NCBI GenBank assembly: GCA_039545355.1
Contig: BCJJ01000008.1
Span: forward strand, 682,001-746,000
Direction: 5' to 3'
Origin: Trichosporon coremiiforme
Taxonomy: Eukaryota > Basidiomycota > Tremellomycetes > Trichosporonales > Trichosporonaceae
Length of the DNA: 64,000 nt
Part shown: piece after piece, positions 33,370-44,470 of the stretch
How the letters are laid out: each line of letters starts with the position of its first letter
Numbering within the stretch: the first letter of the stretch is position 1
Notes under the pieces: generated by a model
Told to the model about the DNA's origin: nothing
The model's database searches: none
The model's input: the letters and a program-made list of their open reading frames with translations, nothing else
Program-made: the position numbers and the translations under genes

Positions 33370-35473
33370 GCCACTCACGACCCTACGCATGTCTTCCGCG
33401 CGTCCGCCCGCCAAGACCCCCACCCTCCCTCTCATCGGACTCTCGATCGGTCCTGTTCATACACACATCACAACCCTTTCCATAAGGACTTTATGTTTGC
33501 CACGGTTTTACAAATGCACTGATTATTGTTAGGTCATACTTCGCCTTCCTCGCACGGCATTGTCGTCATTCAAGGCCCGATCGACCGAGGCGTGAGGCCA
33601 GTGCGCAATGGCGATATGGCCAGGCCAACAAGTTATTTTCAGAGTTGCGATTGGGTTGGCGAGAGCGTCCAACCTGTCCGCCGGCGGCTGCCGGCCCTCG
33701 AGCACCAGGCACCCGACAGGTCTGAACGTCTCGTCGCTCGATGGTATGGCTGAACAACCACCCGGCTGATCATACACCAGGAGAAGATCGCTCGATGCGC
33801 ATACTCATCCTGAAGATTCTTCGCAGCGGGACATATGTATGGACATGTGTTCAAATTCGCACGCCGAGAACAAGGTTTGTCTTCGCCGTCCCGGCGATAG
33901 AGCGCGTCGAGACGTTCTTGGCAGTCTGGCTCTGGCCAGGCTGGCCAGTCTGGAGCGAGCTATCGGAACATCGGATCGCTCGGTCCGGGGGACACAGTGC
34001 GAGAGGAGCGAGAAGCACGGTCAATCCCCGCTTCGGAGGAGGCGGGGGATGGACGTGCGAGCGACGCAGGAGGCGGTCGCTCCGTGCACTCCGTGCACTC
34101 CGCACCGTGCGCGCGGTGACCGCCCCCGCAACAACGACGGACCGGGCACCGCCACGCCGATCGGCCAGTGCACTGGGGTGCGGAGCAGTGCACTGAGCGC
34201 ACCGTCAAACGGGGCAACGGACGAAGGACCCGAAGCCGTGCATCGAACGTGTGCGCTGTATGCCGTCTTGCTGGCCAAGCTCAGCTTGGCGCCGTATCTG
34301 GAACAATGTGGTCTTGGGAAGGGGGGATTGGTCTGTGCGTCCGTGTGCTTCTGACTCACGACTAACATTTAACAGCCGATGGTGCTAACAGTTGACGTCG
34401 TGTGACATTGACGGACAGTCTTCGACCTTCTTGCAACAGATCTTCGACACAGCGACACAGGTTCTACAACGAGAGTTTGCCCGATCTGTCTATCCAGCGA
34501 CCTCGACACCCCGTGCTCGACAATTTTGAGAAGCGGTGAAGCCCTATCTTCGATCATTCATGAGTCCACGCGAAGACCTGGAGATTTTCAGTTCCGACAC
34601 AGTGTGCTGGTGCTGCGGACGTTGAGGCACGCATGGTGGATACTCTCTCCGCGGACATCGGAAGCGGTGCAGAATTCCGACGTTGCAGAGGACCGCTGGC
34701 CATGGATGTCAAAGGCACGACGGTACGAGGCCGCATTGGCAGCGCGCCATGTCGCGTGCGCCATGCGCCAGCGCACGGCCGCTGACCATCGCCTTGACGT
34801 CGGAGCGTCTTTCCTCTGCGGATTCTTCGACTTCTCTCCACACTATCTTTTTCCCTGGGGCTCCTGTTGTGCAATGTTCCATCAACCCGCCATGCTCTCA
34901 TCATATCCCCGCAACCCTTCCGTCTCTAAGCTTGCGTGTTTGCAGCTGTGTGGCGAAATGCTCACTGATGACTCTGCCAGCGCGGCACAGTTGGGGAGGA
35001 AGACACTCGCCGGACCTACCTTGACTCTGCCGACCATGAAGCCCGATGACCACGGGAAGGAGGCTTTCAGCTTGACCCCCCTCCATCTCAGTTGTCTCGC
35101 CCCTGCTGGCAGGAGTACCCACCGCTGCAAGAGGGGTCACCTTGTGAGCTGACGTCGCCCGTACTTCGACTGACGGCTGCGACACGAGGCTTCGGAGCGG
35201 TCATCGCTTGGAATGCGCCGCACTGCAACATCAAGCGGGCACGACCAGCCAAAAATCAGCGCCTAGCCGCCGCAGAGCCTAGGAACCTCGGTGGGTCTTC
35301 ACATTTGCATGAGTTTCCTGAGCATGCTGAGTAGGTTGAGGAAGACACGACTATTCAATTCATTTGAGGCTGATACTTAGGTTTTATCGGTTTATTTAGC
35401 TATAACTTCTATTATCTTTTCTTTCTTTTCTTCGGACTAGGATTAAGACTAGGTTTTGGGACGCTGTTAGCGT
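33370..35473. other. Gene-poor intergenic region
   Basis: About 2.1 kb between two cell-surface candidates. ORFs up to 208 codons occur (34526-35152), but none shows protein-like composition or a family motif. An AT-rich patch with poly-pyrimidine (about 35380-35450) just downstream of the Gly-rich gene probably holds its polyadenylation signals. Confidence 0.5.
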
Positions 35474-37519
35474 TTAGAGGGCAAGGACACCAAGGGCGAA
35501 GCCAGCAACGACGCTGGCGAAGCCGAGCTTCTTGGCGGTGGAGGTCGACGACTCGTCGCGCTTCACGAGGAAGTCCTCGTCACGGCGGTGCTTGCCGCCG
35601 CCGCAAGAGGAGCAACCGCTGCCGCCGCCACCCTTGTCGCCGCCGCTCTTGCCGCCCCAGGAGCCAGAGCCACCGCCGTGGCCGCCGGACTTGCCGCCCC
35701 AGGATCCGCCCTTGTCACCGCCACCGCCACCCTTGCCACCCCAAGAGCCGCCGCCGTGGCCTCCTCCCTCGGACTTGCCGCCGGACTTGCCACCCCAGGA
35801 GCCGCCGGACTTGCCTCCCCAAGAGCCCTTGCCACCACCACCACCACCACCACCGCCGCCGCCGCCGCCCTTGTCTCCCCAGCCGCCGCCGCCGCCGCCG
35901 TGAGACTCAGACTTGCCGCCCCAGGAGCCCTTACCACCACCTCCACCACCGCCTCCACCTCCACCACCACCACCACCTCCGCCGCCGCCGCCGCCCTTGT
36001 CACCCCAACCGCCACCTCCGTGAGACTTGTCGCCCCAGCCGCCTCCGCCGTGAGACTTGTCGCCGCCCTGGTGGCCCTTGTCGCCGCCCTGGTGGCCCTT
36101 ATCGCCGCCCTGGTGACCCTTGTCGCCGCCCTGGTGGCCCTTGTCGATCTCGACGCCGCCGCAGGTGCCGGTGCTGCAGCCGCCCTTGTCGCCCTGGTCA
36201 TCGCCGTCGGTGTCGATGCAGCCAGTGCAGCCGAAGCGCCAGTCCGGGGTGGTTTCCTTGTTGATGCCCTGCCTCTGGCGGCACTGAGCACAGGTCTCGC
36301 CCTGCTTGCTGCCGAGGTCGCCATCACCGTCAGTGTCGATGCAGCCAGTGCAGCCGAAGCGCCAGTCCGGAGTGGTTTCCTTGTCGATGCCCTGCCTCTG
36401 GCGGCACTGAGCACAGGTCTCTCCCTGCTTGCTGCCAAGATCGCCACCACCATCCTGCTTCTGTTTCTCGGCGTCCTGCTTCTGCTTCTCGGCGTCCTGC
36501 TTCTGCTTCTCGGCTTCCTGCTGCTGCTGCTGCTGCTGTTGCTGCTGTTGCTGCTGTTGCTGCTGTTGCTGCTGCTGCTTCTCAGCCTCCTCCTTCTGCT
36601 TCTTATCGGCATCTTCCTTGGCCTTGCGCTCGGCCTCTTCCTTGGCCTTCACCTCGGGAATCTTGTCCTCACCGAAGGGGCAGCCAGGGGGCTGGCGATA
36701 GCGGTCCTCGACCGATCCGGGAGGGTAGCCGACAGCGTTGTATTGGTCGCAGCGGTCGGCTTCGGACTCGTGACCTCCCTGCTTGTCGGGCTGGCCCTGA
36801 CCGTGGTCCTTGCCTTGAGTGTGGTCGGGGTTCTGGCCAGGCTGAGCCTTGGGGGGCGCAGGCTCACCGCGCTGCTTGCAGTAGTCGTCGCACTCCTTGA
36901 GGCCCCAGCAGAAGCTCCAATTGTCGTCGAAGTTCCTGGTGAAGTCCCACCAGAGGTGGCGCTTGAAGCCGTCCTCGTAGCCCAGATCGCACTCAGCGGG
37001 GCGCTTCTTGCCGCCGTCGTCCTTCTTGTCCGAGTTCTGCTTAACGCACTCGAACTGCTTGCAGCACTCGCTCCAGTTGGCGTCGAACGACTTGGAGTAG
37101 TCCCAGCTGTAGCTCCACGAGCCAGACCACGACGACGATCCGCCGCCGTTGTTGATGTGCTTGCCGCCGTCACTGCCGTGGCCTCCGAAGTCAGCGCCGC
37201 GCTTCCAACCAATGGCCTCTTGATCCTTCCAGTTGGTGATCTGAGGCTTGATACCAGAGCCAACCTTCGTCCCAGACCCTTCCGAGGTGTCGACCAGCTC
37301 GCCATTCTTGATGGCTTGGAGGAAGTCAAATAAGTCTCCGACGGGGTTGACTATCTCGATATCTTTGTCGGACTCACCACCACGAGCCTGAATGGCAGAA
37401 TCGGTGGAAATGCCGGAACGGCGAACCTCCTCGAGCTCGGAGCGAGCCTGAAGGGGCTGGGCGTAAAGGCCCTGAGGGACGTCACGGGCGACCTGATTGA
37501 CGTTCGAAATCTCTCCCAT
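35474..37519 (-). CDS. Gly/Gln-rich, Cys-containing repeat protein with C-terminal GPI-like tail
   Basis: A single-exon ORF of 681 residues with no family I recognise. Order: a charged N-terminal part without a usable signal peptide (MGEISNVNQVARDVPQGLYA); a Trp/Ser/Cys region (residues about 125-215, e.g. WSECCKQFECVKQ and WSFCWGLKECDDYC); a Lys/Glu helix and polyglutamine tract (about 313-333); three EKQKQDA units; two 41-residue tandem repeats each with four Cys (CAQC and CTGC, about 357-440); four DKGHQGG units; two DKSHGGGGWG units; very long Gly tracts (about 510-600); and a tail with KR sites, a Ser/Thr patch and a final hydrophobic stretch (LGFASVVAGFALGVLAL). The tail looks like a GPI signal or tail anchor. 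A TATATAA box lies 73-80 bp upstream. A cell-wall or adhesive role is a guess. Confidence 0.72.
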   Translation of the reverse strand: MGEISNVNQVARDVPQGLYAQPLQARSELEEVRRSGISTDSAIQARGGESDKDIEIVNPVGDLFDFLQAIKNGELVDTSEGSGTKVGSGIKPQITNWKDQEAIGWKRGADFGGHGSDGGKHINNGGGSSSWSGSWSYSWDYSKSFDANWSECCKQFECVKQNSDKKDDGGKKRPAECDLGYEDGFKRHLWWDFTRNFDDNWSFCWGLKECDDYCKQRGEPAPPKAQPGQNPDHTQGKDHGQGQPDKQGGHESEADRCDQYNAVGYPPGSVEDRYRQPPGCPFGEDKIPEVKAKEEAERKAKEDADKKQKEEAEKQQQQQQQQQQQQQQQQQQQQEAEKQKQDAEKQKQDAEKQKQDGGGDLGSKQGETCAQCRQRQGIDKETTPDWRFGCTGCIDTDGDGDLGSKQGETCAQCRQRQGINKETTPDWRFGCTGCIDTDGDDQGDKGGCSTGTCGGVEIDKGHQGGDKGHQGGDKGHQGGDKGHQGGDKSHGGGGWGDKSHGGGGWGDKGGGGGGGGGGGGGGGGGGGGGKGSWGGKSESHGGGGGGWGDKGGGGGGGGGGGGGKGSWGGKSGGSWGGKSGGKSEGGGHGGGSWGGKGGGGGDKGGSWGGKSGGHGGGSGSWGGKSGGDKGGGGSGCSSCGGGKHRRDEDFLVKRDESSTSTAKKLGFASVVAGFALGVLAL
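36205..36450 (-). repeat. 123-bp (41-codon) tandem duplication
   Basis: Two nearly identical units within the Gly/Gln-rich gene; matching points are at 36211 and 36334. Each encodes the Cys4 module with CAQCRQRQGI and PDWRFGCTGC. The units differ by a D/N change and a few synonymous bases, which suggests recent duplication or gene conversion. Confidence 0.85.
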
Positions 37520-37591
37520 GATTGTCGATCTGGTGTTTCCGTCTGTCGATTGGAAACTTGTGATGCTGTCTCAGATAGCCATTGCCCCTTG

Positions 37592-37599
37592 CTTATATA
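37592..37599 (-). promoter_or_regulatory. TATA box of the Gly/Gln-rich gene
   Basis: TATATAAG on the minus strand, in the context GGTATATAAGC, 73-80 bp upstream of the ATG at 37519. The same context occurs upstream of the repeat protein gene at 40310. Confidence 0.6.
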
Positions 37600-39590
37600 C
37601 CTTACAGGTCTCATGCTTCCAGCACTCTTCAACGCCGGCAACACCCTCAAACGTCTGGAATGATCATGCTCTGTGGAGTGCAGGTTGAAACTGGCCCATA
37701 TCATGCCCCGCATCACATCTCGGTCTGTTGTGAGGATGAGCCTGCCGATAAAGTTTCGGGCCAACCTTATCGCGGATCAACCCAGACTCGCGGTGCCTCT
37801 CTCCGCTTGCATCGTCCGCGCCATCTCTCGAATCACCACCAACAAAAGCAAACGTCGCACAGCTTGGTCGGAGAGAGCGAGGAACACTCCACTATCTGGG
37901 AGCGCTTCGTCTGTTCGTTTTAAGTCCCGTTGTGGCTTTGATGATTCCCTCCCGCGTATCAAGGCAACACTGACCACGTGTGGCGTTCCGGAGAAAGAGG
38001 AAGGAACAGTGAGAAGCCATGGAAGACTCGGAGTGTTTCCAGGACCAAAGCGGCAGCCTAGGTTTGGAAGGCGATGACAGAATGACAGAGGTCGGCCCCG
38101 TGGCGTGACGCTTCTTGCTCCCGTCGAGTTCGCGTCTGCTTGGCGCACGTCTACGAAAGAGGAACCCCGAGCGTCTCTATCGAAAGAGGACCACAGCTTC
38201 GGGATCCTGAAGTTTGGGGTTCCATGACAGCGGTGGAAGTAGTCTAGAGTGCAAGATTCCGCAGGTCCTCCGCAGGGCTGCTGTAGCCAGCCAAGAAGTT
38301 CACATCGATCGAACGGGGCAACTCTGGCAGGTGCTGAAACTTCCGGTCCTGACTGCTGAGCATGTAATTAAGAGGGGGAGCCAAAGCTGGCTTGCCTACC
38401 GGCTCGGCAGCAAACCGTACCGTAACGGCGACCCCAACAAGAGGATACTTCGTGCCCAACGGACGACGCAACGGCAGGCTTCCGAGGACTATGAGACACA
38501 GACAGTGTCACCTGAGAGGGCAAAGTGGATTACGAGGCGCGTCGATGTGAATTTCTCGCAACCCGCAATGGGATGGTTACGAGAAGTAACGAGAGCTTGT
38601 AATCGGAGTAGCCTGTGTACGCAGGACGGGTCAGGAACTGGGAACGCAAGCATGACTGCGCCATCATTGGCTTCGGGAGGCCAAACACGCAGATGACGGC
38701 GCTCAACATTTCGCCCCTGCAGTTGTACCACAACACCGGAGTCCGAGTTCACAACAGACCGCCACGGACGGCAACCGGGTAACTTGAAGGTGCAAAACTC
38801 AGTCTGACACGGCAGCTCCAGTTTCTCGATCGATGCGTCATCGCGGATGTGCCCACGTCGATACCGCAGGTTCAAGAGAAACACACATAACGATGCTGGA
38901 GCCTGGATCCTTGGCGCCTCATTCTGCTTGACTATGAGGCGGTGAGCGGGACGAAGGGGCAGGAGTGCGTGATCCTGCCGTTGCTGAGACACCGACTTCG
39001 GCGTACACGGCGTCTAATATTCATCGATAACGGCTAACCGAACGCGGCGCCGAGAGGAACACACTCGAGAACTACGCTGGTGTGGGATCTTTGCGGGTAT
39101 CAAGAATATGCGCCGGGTCCGGCGCAGACGCGCGACCGGAACGGCCGGGTCTGCTGGAGTGCATACTACTAACACATGCGATATCTGGTCTTCAACTCCC
39201 GCCCAGGCCCCGGCAGACCCGGTTACCCATTAAGTCGTCAGGTCCGCAGAAGGCGTACTAGCCCTCGCGCTCCTCTTGGTCGCTCTTACCCGCGGTTCCG
39301 ACCTACCGGAGCTCATTGCACGCTGTTTCGTGGCTGGCTGAACGTGCTCGGGGCTAGCTGCACAGGAGGACGGCCTGGTGTCACAAACATAGGAATGCGA
39401 TACATGCGGGACAGACGAGGTGCGTCGATTAGGTGGCAGTTACCTATAGCTAAGGAGACAGGACCGAATGAGGACCGAACGTCGTGAGGTTGTGGAATAT
39501 GGGGAGTTCTTCGCATGGCGCTTCCTCGACTTGATCGTCATATCGCTTTCCATACTGCACAATCGTCTGTCATGGAATAACAGCATTCGA
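37600..39590. other. Gene-poor intergenic region
   Basis: About 2 kb. No ORF looks like a protein (the longest is 38489-38992, minus strand). I see no RNA gene or repeat. Confidence 0.45.
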
Positions 39591-40310
39591 CTAGAAATTG
39601 AAGACTGCAAGCGCGACAGCGGTCAAGACGCCGACAACGCCAATCTTGCGACCCCCGGCGGAACTCTTGGTCTGGTCATCCTGCTTCTGCGCCTCCGCGG
39701 ATGCAGCAGCGGCCTGCGAGGTGGCGGCGGTAGCTTGGGCGAACGTTGACGTTCCGGTGCGGTGCTGGGGGTCAACGACAGTTGCGTCCTCAGGAACGAC
39801 AGTGCTTTTCGAGCCAGTGGCGTCGATGACCGTCGACGTTCCGGTGCGGTGCAGGGGGTTTTTCGCGGTCGCGTCCTCGGGCACAGCAGTGCTCTTCGAG
39901 CCGGTAGCCTCGACGTACGTCGAGGTGCCGGTACGGTGCTGAGGGTCGTAATGCTTTCCGTCATTCGGGACGACAGACTCAGTCTTGTCCGCATCCGCAG
40001 CCACTGGTACGGTGGTCCTCGATGGGCAGCCAACGGGGCGCTTCGTGACCTGGCCGTCAGGGCCCTTGGCCCAGTCGGGAGGGTTCTCCGGGTCAGTGCA
40101 CTCCCAGTACGTCTCCGGGCCGCCCCCGGAGCTGTCGCCCTTGCTTGCCAGAGACTCGGTTGGCACAGCGTTGGCGGCACTGTCTGCGCCAGCGGCGGAC
40201 TCTTGACGAGGAATCATGTTGATTCGCACTGGGTCGAATAGGCCCCTAGGCGAGGCGGGCTCGTTGCGCACGGCGTTGCCGGAGTTGAAGATAGCAGGGA
40301 AGGGGGACAT
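39591..40310 (-). CDS. Repeat-containing protein with C-terminal hydrophobic (GPI-like) tail
   Basis: A single-exon ORF of 239 residues from the ATG at 40310 (MSPFPAIFNSGNAVRNEPAS). The frame is open to an ATG at 40439, but a TATATAA box at 40369-40375 lies between the two, so the inner start is favoured. There is no classical signal peptide. Residues about 75-100 hold YWECTDPENPPDWAKGP and a Cys-Pro pair. Then come 29-residue tandem repeats (HRTGTSTYVEATGSKSTAVP and two more) rich in Thr/Ser, an Ala-rich segment, and a final RKIGVVGVLTAVALAVFNF tail like a GPI signal or tail anchor. The architecture and TATA context parallel the Gly/Gln-rich gene about 2 kb away, although the sequences differ. 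Function unknown. Confidence 0.68.
   Translation of the reverse strand: MSPFPAIFNSGNAVRNEPASPRGLFDPVRINMIPRQESAAGADSAANAVPTESLASKGDSSGGGPETYWECTDPENPPDWAKGPDGQVTKRPVGCPSRTTVPVAADADKTESVVPNDGKHYDPQHRTGTSTYVEATGSKSTAVPEDATAKNPLHRTGTSTVIDATGSKSTVVPEDATVVDPQHRTGTSTFAQATAATSQAAAASAEAQKQDDQTKSSAGGRKIGVVGVLTAVALAVFNF
39751..39945 (-). repeat. 87-bp coding tandem repeat
   Basis: Anchor GTTCCGGTGCGGTG at 39751 recurs at 39838 and, diverged, at 39925, giving a period of 87 bp (29 codons) and about 2.3 copies. It encodes the HRTGTST...GSKST...VPEDAT unit. Confidence 0.85.
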
Positions 40311-40368
40311 GGTGAGTTGTTCTACTGTGGTTGTTGTTCGAGCATCCCCAAGTCCTGATCGCGCCTGC

Positions 40369-40375
40369 TTATATA
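40369..40375 (-). promoter_or_regulatory. TATA box of the 239-residue repeat protein gene
   Basis: TATATAA on the minus strand, in the context GGTATATAAGC, about 60 bp upstream of the ATG at 40310. Confidence 0.6.
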
Positions 40376-41595
40376 CCCCTTCAACTCCGCGACTATCATC
40401 ACTTCGAGCCCGCTTCGGCTTCGGGGATGAGCTATCCATGATTGCGATTCCAACGCCGAAGTACGCAAGAAGTACGACATGTACTGCGGTGACTCCTCAC
40501 CCCTTGCACTAACGAGCAGCTGCCACCAGGCCCTGACGTCACATTCCGCCTGCTACTGAGCTCCGCAGCAAGTGATGAGCACAGCCTCCTCTCAGAAGTC
40601 TTGGCATTCAAGTATCAACCAAGGATCGCCAGAGCACGACAGCTGCATGCCAAAATGACGGACCGAGGGGGCGGGCCACGTGACGCGATGAATTGCGGCG
40701 AGCGCGCTAGTCCACTTTGATGTCGGGTTAAAGCCGCTCCGCTGCACCGCTGGCGGCCGCTGGATATTGCGTACTACGCAGACGTACTGAGGGCGCCGTA
40801 TATCCTGCAGGTGTTCTGGCAGAATGAGCAATAGCGATCACCGAACACGCTCGTGGGCAACCCACTGCGCGGACGATAAGTGCGGAATGCGGCGGTAAGC
40901 TGATACACGCCGACACGCGAACGAGCTGCAGAGCGGGCTGCGCGCTAGCTAGAACAGCTTCGACAGCTTCGGTATACCCGGCACGGGTTCCACGCCGCGC
41001 GCGGAGTGAAGCTGATCCTCGCTCAACGTACATCGAAGCTGCGCAGCAGCCTTCTTCTGCAGCCATGTTCCCGCGATGACTCATGGAAGAGGTTACGTAC
41101 TTCACAGCGCAGCAGCTTCTTCAGTCCCGGGACTTCTCTTAGTTGGTTTCTGAAGACGGGTAATGATGAATGATCACCTGCTGGTCAGCAGTCGGCCCCA
41201 CACATGCCGAGCCGTTCATCAACGTGATATGCCGTTCTGCCGTTCAATGATCGACGACGCTCAGTCTTGGCACTCGGGTTACCTCTCTGGTCCCCTATGG
41301 CTGCGCAGCTAGTGCTATGAGCTGTGCTGGGACGTGTCACGACTCCACGACTCCTACTGAAACACCAGCGGTTCGCCGGCTTGCCCGAACCCGCGTCATG
41401 GGTTTGACCGCAGTCGCTGATCCTGCAGTTATCCGGGATACCTGAATTATGTACGACTGCCAAGTCAACAAAGAACGTGCGCACTGAAGAGGGAGCTCAT
41501 GGATCTGAGGAATCAAGTGACATCGTATTTTCTAGAGTTTCGCGAGATACGATGCCACCGCGACTTGGACGACGCAAAAGAAGACAAAACATATC
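40376..41595. other. Intergenic region
   Basis: About 1.2 kb with no supported gene; only short, non-protein-like ORFs. Confidence 0.45.
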
Positions 41596-41684
41596 CTGCC
41601 CCACACGGGCTCGAACCGTGGACCTCGGAGTATGTTAACTAATGGTTAACAGCTCCACGCGCTAGCCAACTGAGCCATAGGGCA
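41596..41684 (-). tRNA. tRNA-Asn (GTT) with intron
   Basis: The acceptor stem TGCCCTA pairs with TGGGGCA (one G-T pair), with discriminator G at 41596. The D-arm is GGCTCAGTTGGCTAGCGC and the T-arm GGTTCGAGCC. The anticodon stem TGGAG pairs with CTCCG; the anticodon GTT is at 41648-41650. A 15-nt intron (41646-41632) lies between positions 37 and 38 and itself contains GTTAAC, repeating the anticodon sequence. Confidence 0.9.
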
Positions 41685-42019
41685 ATTTGCTGATAACGTC
41701 ATGGATTGGACCAATACATGGGTGTCCACGACTCCTCCGCTGTTTGCATGAAGGTCCTGCTGTCTGTCCAGTCTTACAAAGGCTCGCGCCGTTCTGTGTC
41801 TGCTAACCTCTGCTCTCTCTGTGGTTTTCATGTCGTGCTTCGGTCGGTTTAGTATGGAAGAAGATGTCGGTCTCGATTGAATGCGTGAGGGCATGTCAAT
41901 TGCGACAGGTGCTCGTGGTACGGAGAATGTCATAGCATGTACGCATCTGCTCTATGAACATACGGTAAGGCGTTATGCATTATTTAGATTGACTCTTTGG
42001 GTCTGTTCTGGTTACAGCT
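41685..42019. other. Spacer between tRNA-Asn and the GH5 gene
   Basis: I see nothing beyond presumed 3' UTR of the GH5 gene. Confidence 0.45.
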
Positions 42020-43172
42020 TCAGAGACCCCAGTTCTGGAACTGCTCGGCGTTGGATGCGCCTTCCATGGCGCTCTTGAAGTCGACTCCAGCTTTCGTCAT
42101 GGGGATCGGAGCATTATCCTTGTCGTCATCGTAGTTCTTCTCGCAACCACGGGCGGGGTCAGGGATGATACTCCAGGCAAGCCAAGGCACACCCTTATCA
42201 TTCAAGCTGTCGGTGGCAGCCTTGAAGTCGCCGATAATGTTGCGATCGGTTCCACGCCACTCGAATCCCAGCTCCTCGACAAGCAGAAGTTTGCCGTTTG
42301 ACCAGGCCTTCCAGTCCGACGTACTGCTAGACAGGTCAGAGTCCCCTGACCCAGGGTAGACGTGGACTACTGTCAGTGATCCATTGCGAACGTGTGTTAT
42401 GGAACGTACTGGCAACGACGTCGAGCTCAGGGCATTGCAAGGTGCGCAGAAAGAGGGTGCAGCCGTTGCTGAGAGCGCCGCCCATACCACCGGTGATAAT
42501 CTTGATGGGGTTGTCAGCGCCGAGGAGATCGTTGCGGATGAAGCGTGCGCGCTTGCACATCCAGTCGGCAGCTGCAGGGTCGGACTCGAGGCTTGTTCCA
42601 CATGTTCCAGGTTGCAGGCCAACGTATGGCTCGTTCTGCAAGTCGAAGCCGATGATCATTTCATGGAAGTTCTTCCACACCTGTCCGGTGTACTTGCCCT
42701 TGTACTCAAGGATGCGCCTGAGACGGGCATCGAAGAAGCGCTGGGCGTCCTCGTTCGTGTAGAAGTCGTGACCAAAGCGAGTGTATGGGTCAGGTGGAGT
42801 CTGCCCGACTGGGTAGACACTGTTGGCGTCGTGGGGAGAAATGATGACCTTCATTCCATTGCCGTGCTGACGAATCAGATTGAGGGTCTGGTCGAGGAGA
42901 TCGAGGGTTTGGTCGTTGTACACACCAAGCGTTTCTTCGAGTGGAGGGACCGGCCATGTAATTCTGGTTCCCTTCTCACACCCGCGGTTCTGGTGGCGCA
43001 CCCAGAGACGCAAAACCTTGACGCCATTGGCAGCGAGCTCCTTGATATGATCGATCTGGTGCTTTCCCTCGAACATGCCTTGGAGGAAGTAGCTGTTCGT
43101 GCCGGCCCAGGAGTTGACAGCGGAGACCGCACCGGTCATAATGACAATGCAGAAGATGGGTAAGCACCTCAT
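42020..43172 (-). CDS. Secreted GH5 glycoside hydrolase, beta-mannanase-like
   Basis: An extracellular enzyme predicted to cut beta-1,4-linked mannan or a related glycan. Exons 43172-42410 and 42369-42020 are joined by a 40-nt intron and give 370 residues. A signal peptide is present (MRCLPIFCIVIMTGAVSAVN). The TIM-barrel landmarks are LRLWVRHQNRG (strand 2), MKVIISPHDANS, GFDLQNEPYVG with the acid/base Glu at about residue 180, and KLLLVEELGFEW with the nucleophile Glu at about 286/287. The Cys residues (GCEKG, GTCGTS, WMCKR, RGCEKN) could form disulphides. LVEELG is typical of fungal GH5 endo-mannanases, but the subfamily is not certain; an exo-glucanase-like GH5 is the main alternative. 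A TATAAG element lies about 145 bp upstream. No other carbohydrate-active gene is adjacent. Confidence 0.87.
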
Positions 43173-44470
43173 GGTGACAGAGCTGAGGTGTGACGGACGC
43201 AGGTTGGATGGAACGAACGAGGAAACGAGTTACGAACGCTGTGAAGAAAACAGATGAATGAGGTAAGGGTCAGGATGTGAGGTGCATTGAGGTCAGTACA
43301 CTGAGTAGTGCGATCTTATATGCTGAAGCCGTCAGCGAGAGGGCGCTGTATGCAGTGCACTGGGGAGAGGGGGACAGTCAGAGATGTGAAAGAGCCCCTG
43401 CGCTCGGAGCTCAAAGATGGCATATGCTGGAACGTTGGCGTCTGATCAGCCCGTGTCGAGCGTCGAGACACCGGTAATCAGTGTTTGTCCAGACCCCACG
43501 AATCCTTTTGGGCAGGGCGCTCGACTTCGTCGGGAAGAGAGCGTACTGCTCGACGTCGCTCAGAGTTCTGCGAACCGTCCGGTATTGAGGCAGTCGCTAG
43601 CATATGAAGCAGTCTGTCTGCAGAGCCATAGATCACGAATCCAGCGGGAAACACTGTGCAGTTGTAGAGTAGATGACTAGAGCGAGGCTGACGGTATGGG
43701 TGTGAGCGGGGAGCCCATGTCATTGCATAGACCCACCAGCTCCATGGCGTTCTGGCACTATCGGCGCCCGGCGTGGGGTTACTCGGAGTCAGAAGATGGT
43801 CCAATGCCAAACTTGTATAGGCGAGCATCAGTCAGACCTCAGATGCAGTCGTCGCAACCTGACACGGGCTGGTACGGCGAGCGGTCCGGCTTGCTGCCAC
43901 CGCGACACCGTCCCGTAGAGACGCCCTACATTCCGCGGCGGTGGATGACAAAAATGTGGTAGAACGCCCAAGATGCAAGATCACCGGAACCCCGTTACTC
44001 AAGATCCGAAACTTGAGATCTGCACGTGATATCGGCCAGTGCGTTTCAGCTCGTCACCCATAGCACCCTCGTCAACGTCAGAACCGTGAAGCCGTTAGTG
44101 TCAACCTGATACGGGCAGGGGCTTAACTTGCCCCGAGCTGATACGACTGATCGGGCGGTACGCTCTGCCTTCTGGTTTCGTGACGGGTAAAGTGTCACGG
44201 CCTTGGTGGGCGGAGATCTGGAGGTCAGGAGGGGGTCGAATTCTCAGCAGTTGCAGTTCGCCCAATTGCTTGGCGCCCGAAACTCCGGTCTTGAGGTGAA
44301 GATGGGCAACATTTTGAAGGAGGTCGCGGGGTAAAGAAGGTCAATGTGAAGGCTCTTGTCGCAAGTGCAGGTTGCCGGTGAGATAATGTCAGGATGGCTC
44401 GGCCCTTGTCCCACGGTTGCTGTAGACAATCGGCCTCCACCGAACACTCGTCACGTGAGTCCAGTCAGCC
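43173..44470. other. Divergent region between GH5 and MRE11
   Basis: About 1.3 kb. Contains a TATAAG element (43315-43320, minus strand) for GH5 and a CACGTG E-box at 44452-44457 upstream of MRE11. ORFs 43478-43828 and 43696-43962 look accidental. Confidence 0.5.

Noticed and set aside
34526..35152. 208-codon plus-strand ORF
   Set aside because: No domain, signal peptide or codon bias like that of the real genes.
35588..37333. 581-codon ORF on the plus strand
   Set aside because: It is the antisense of the Gly/Gln-rich gene; its Ala/Leu/Val tracts mirror GGN and CAG codon runs.
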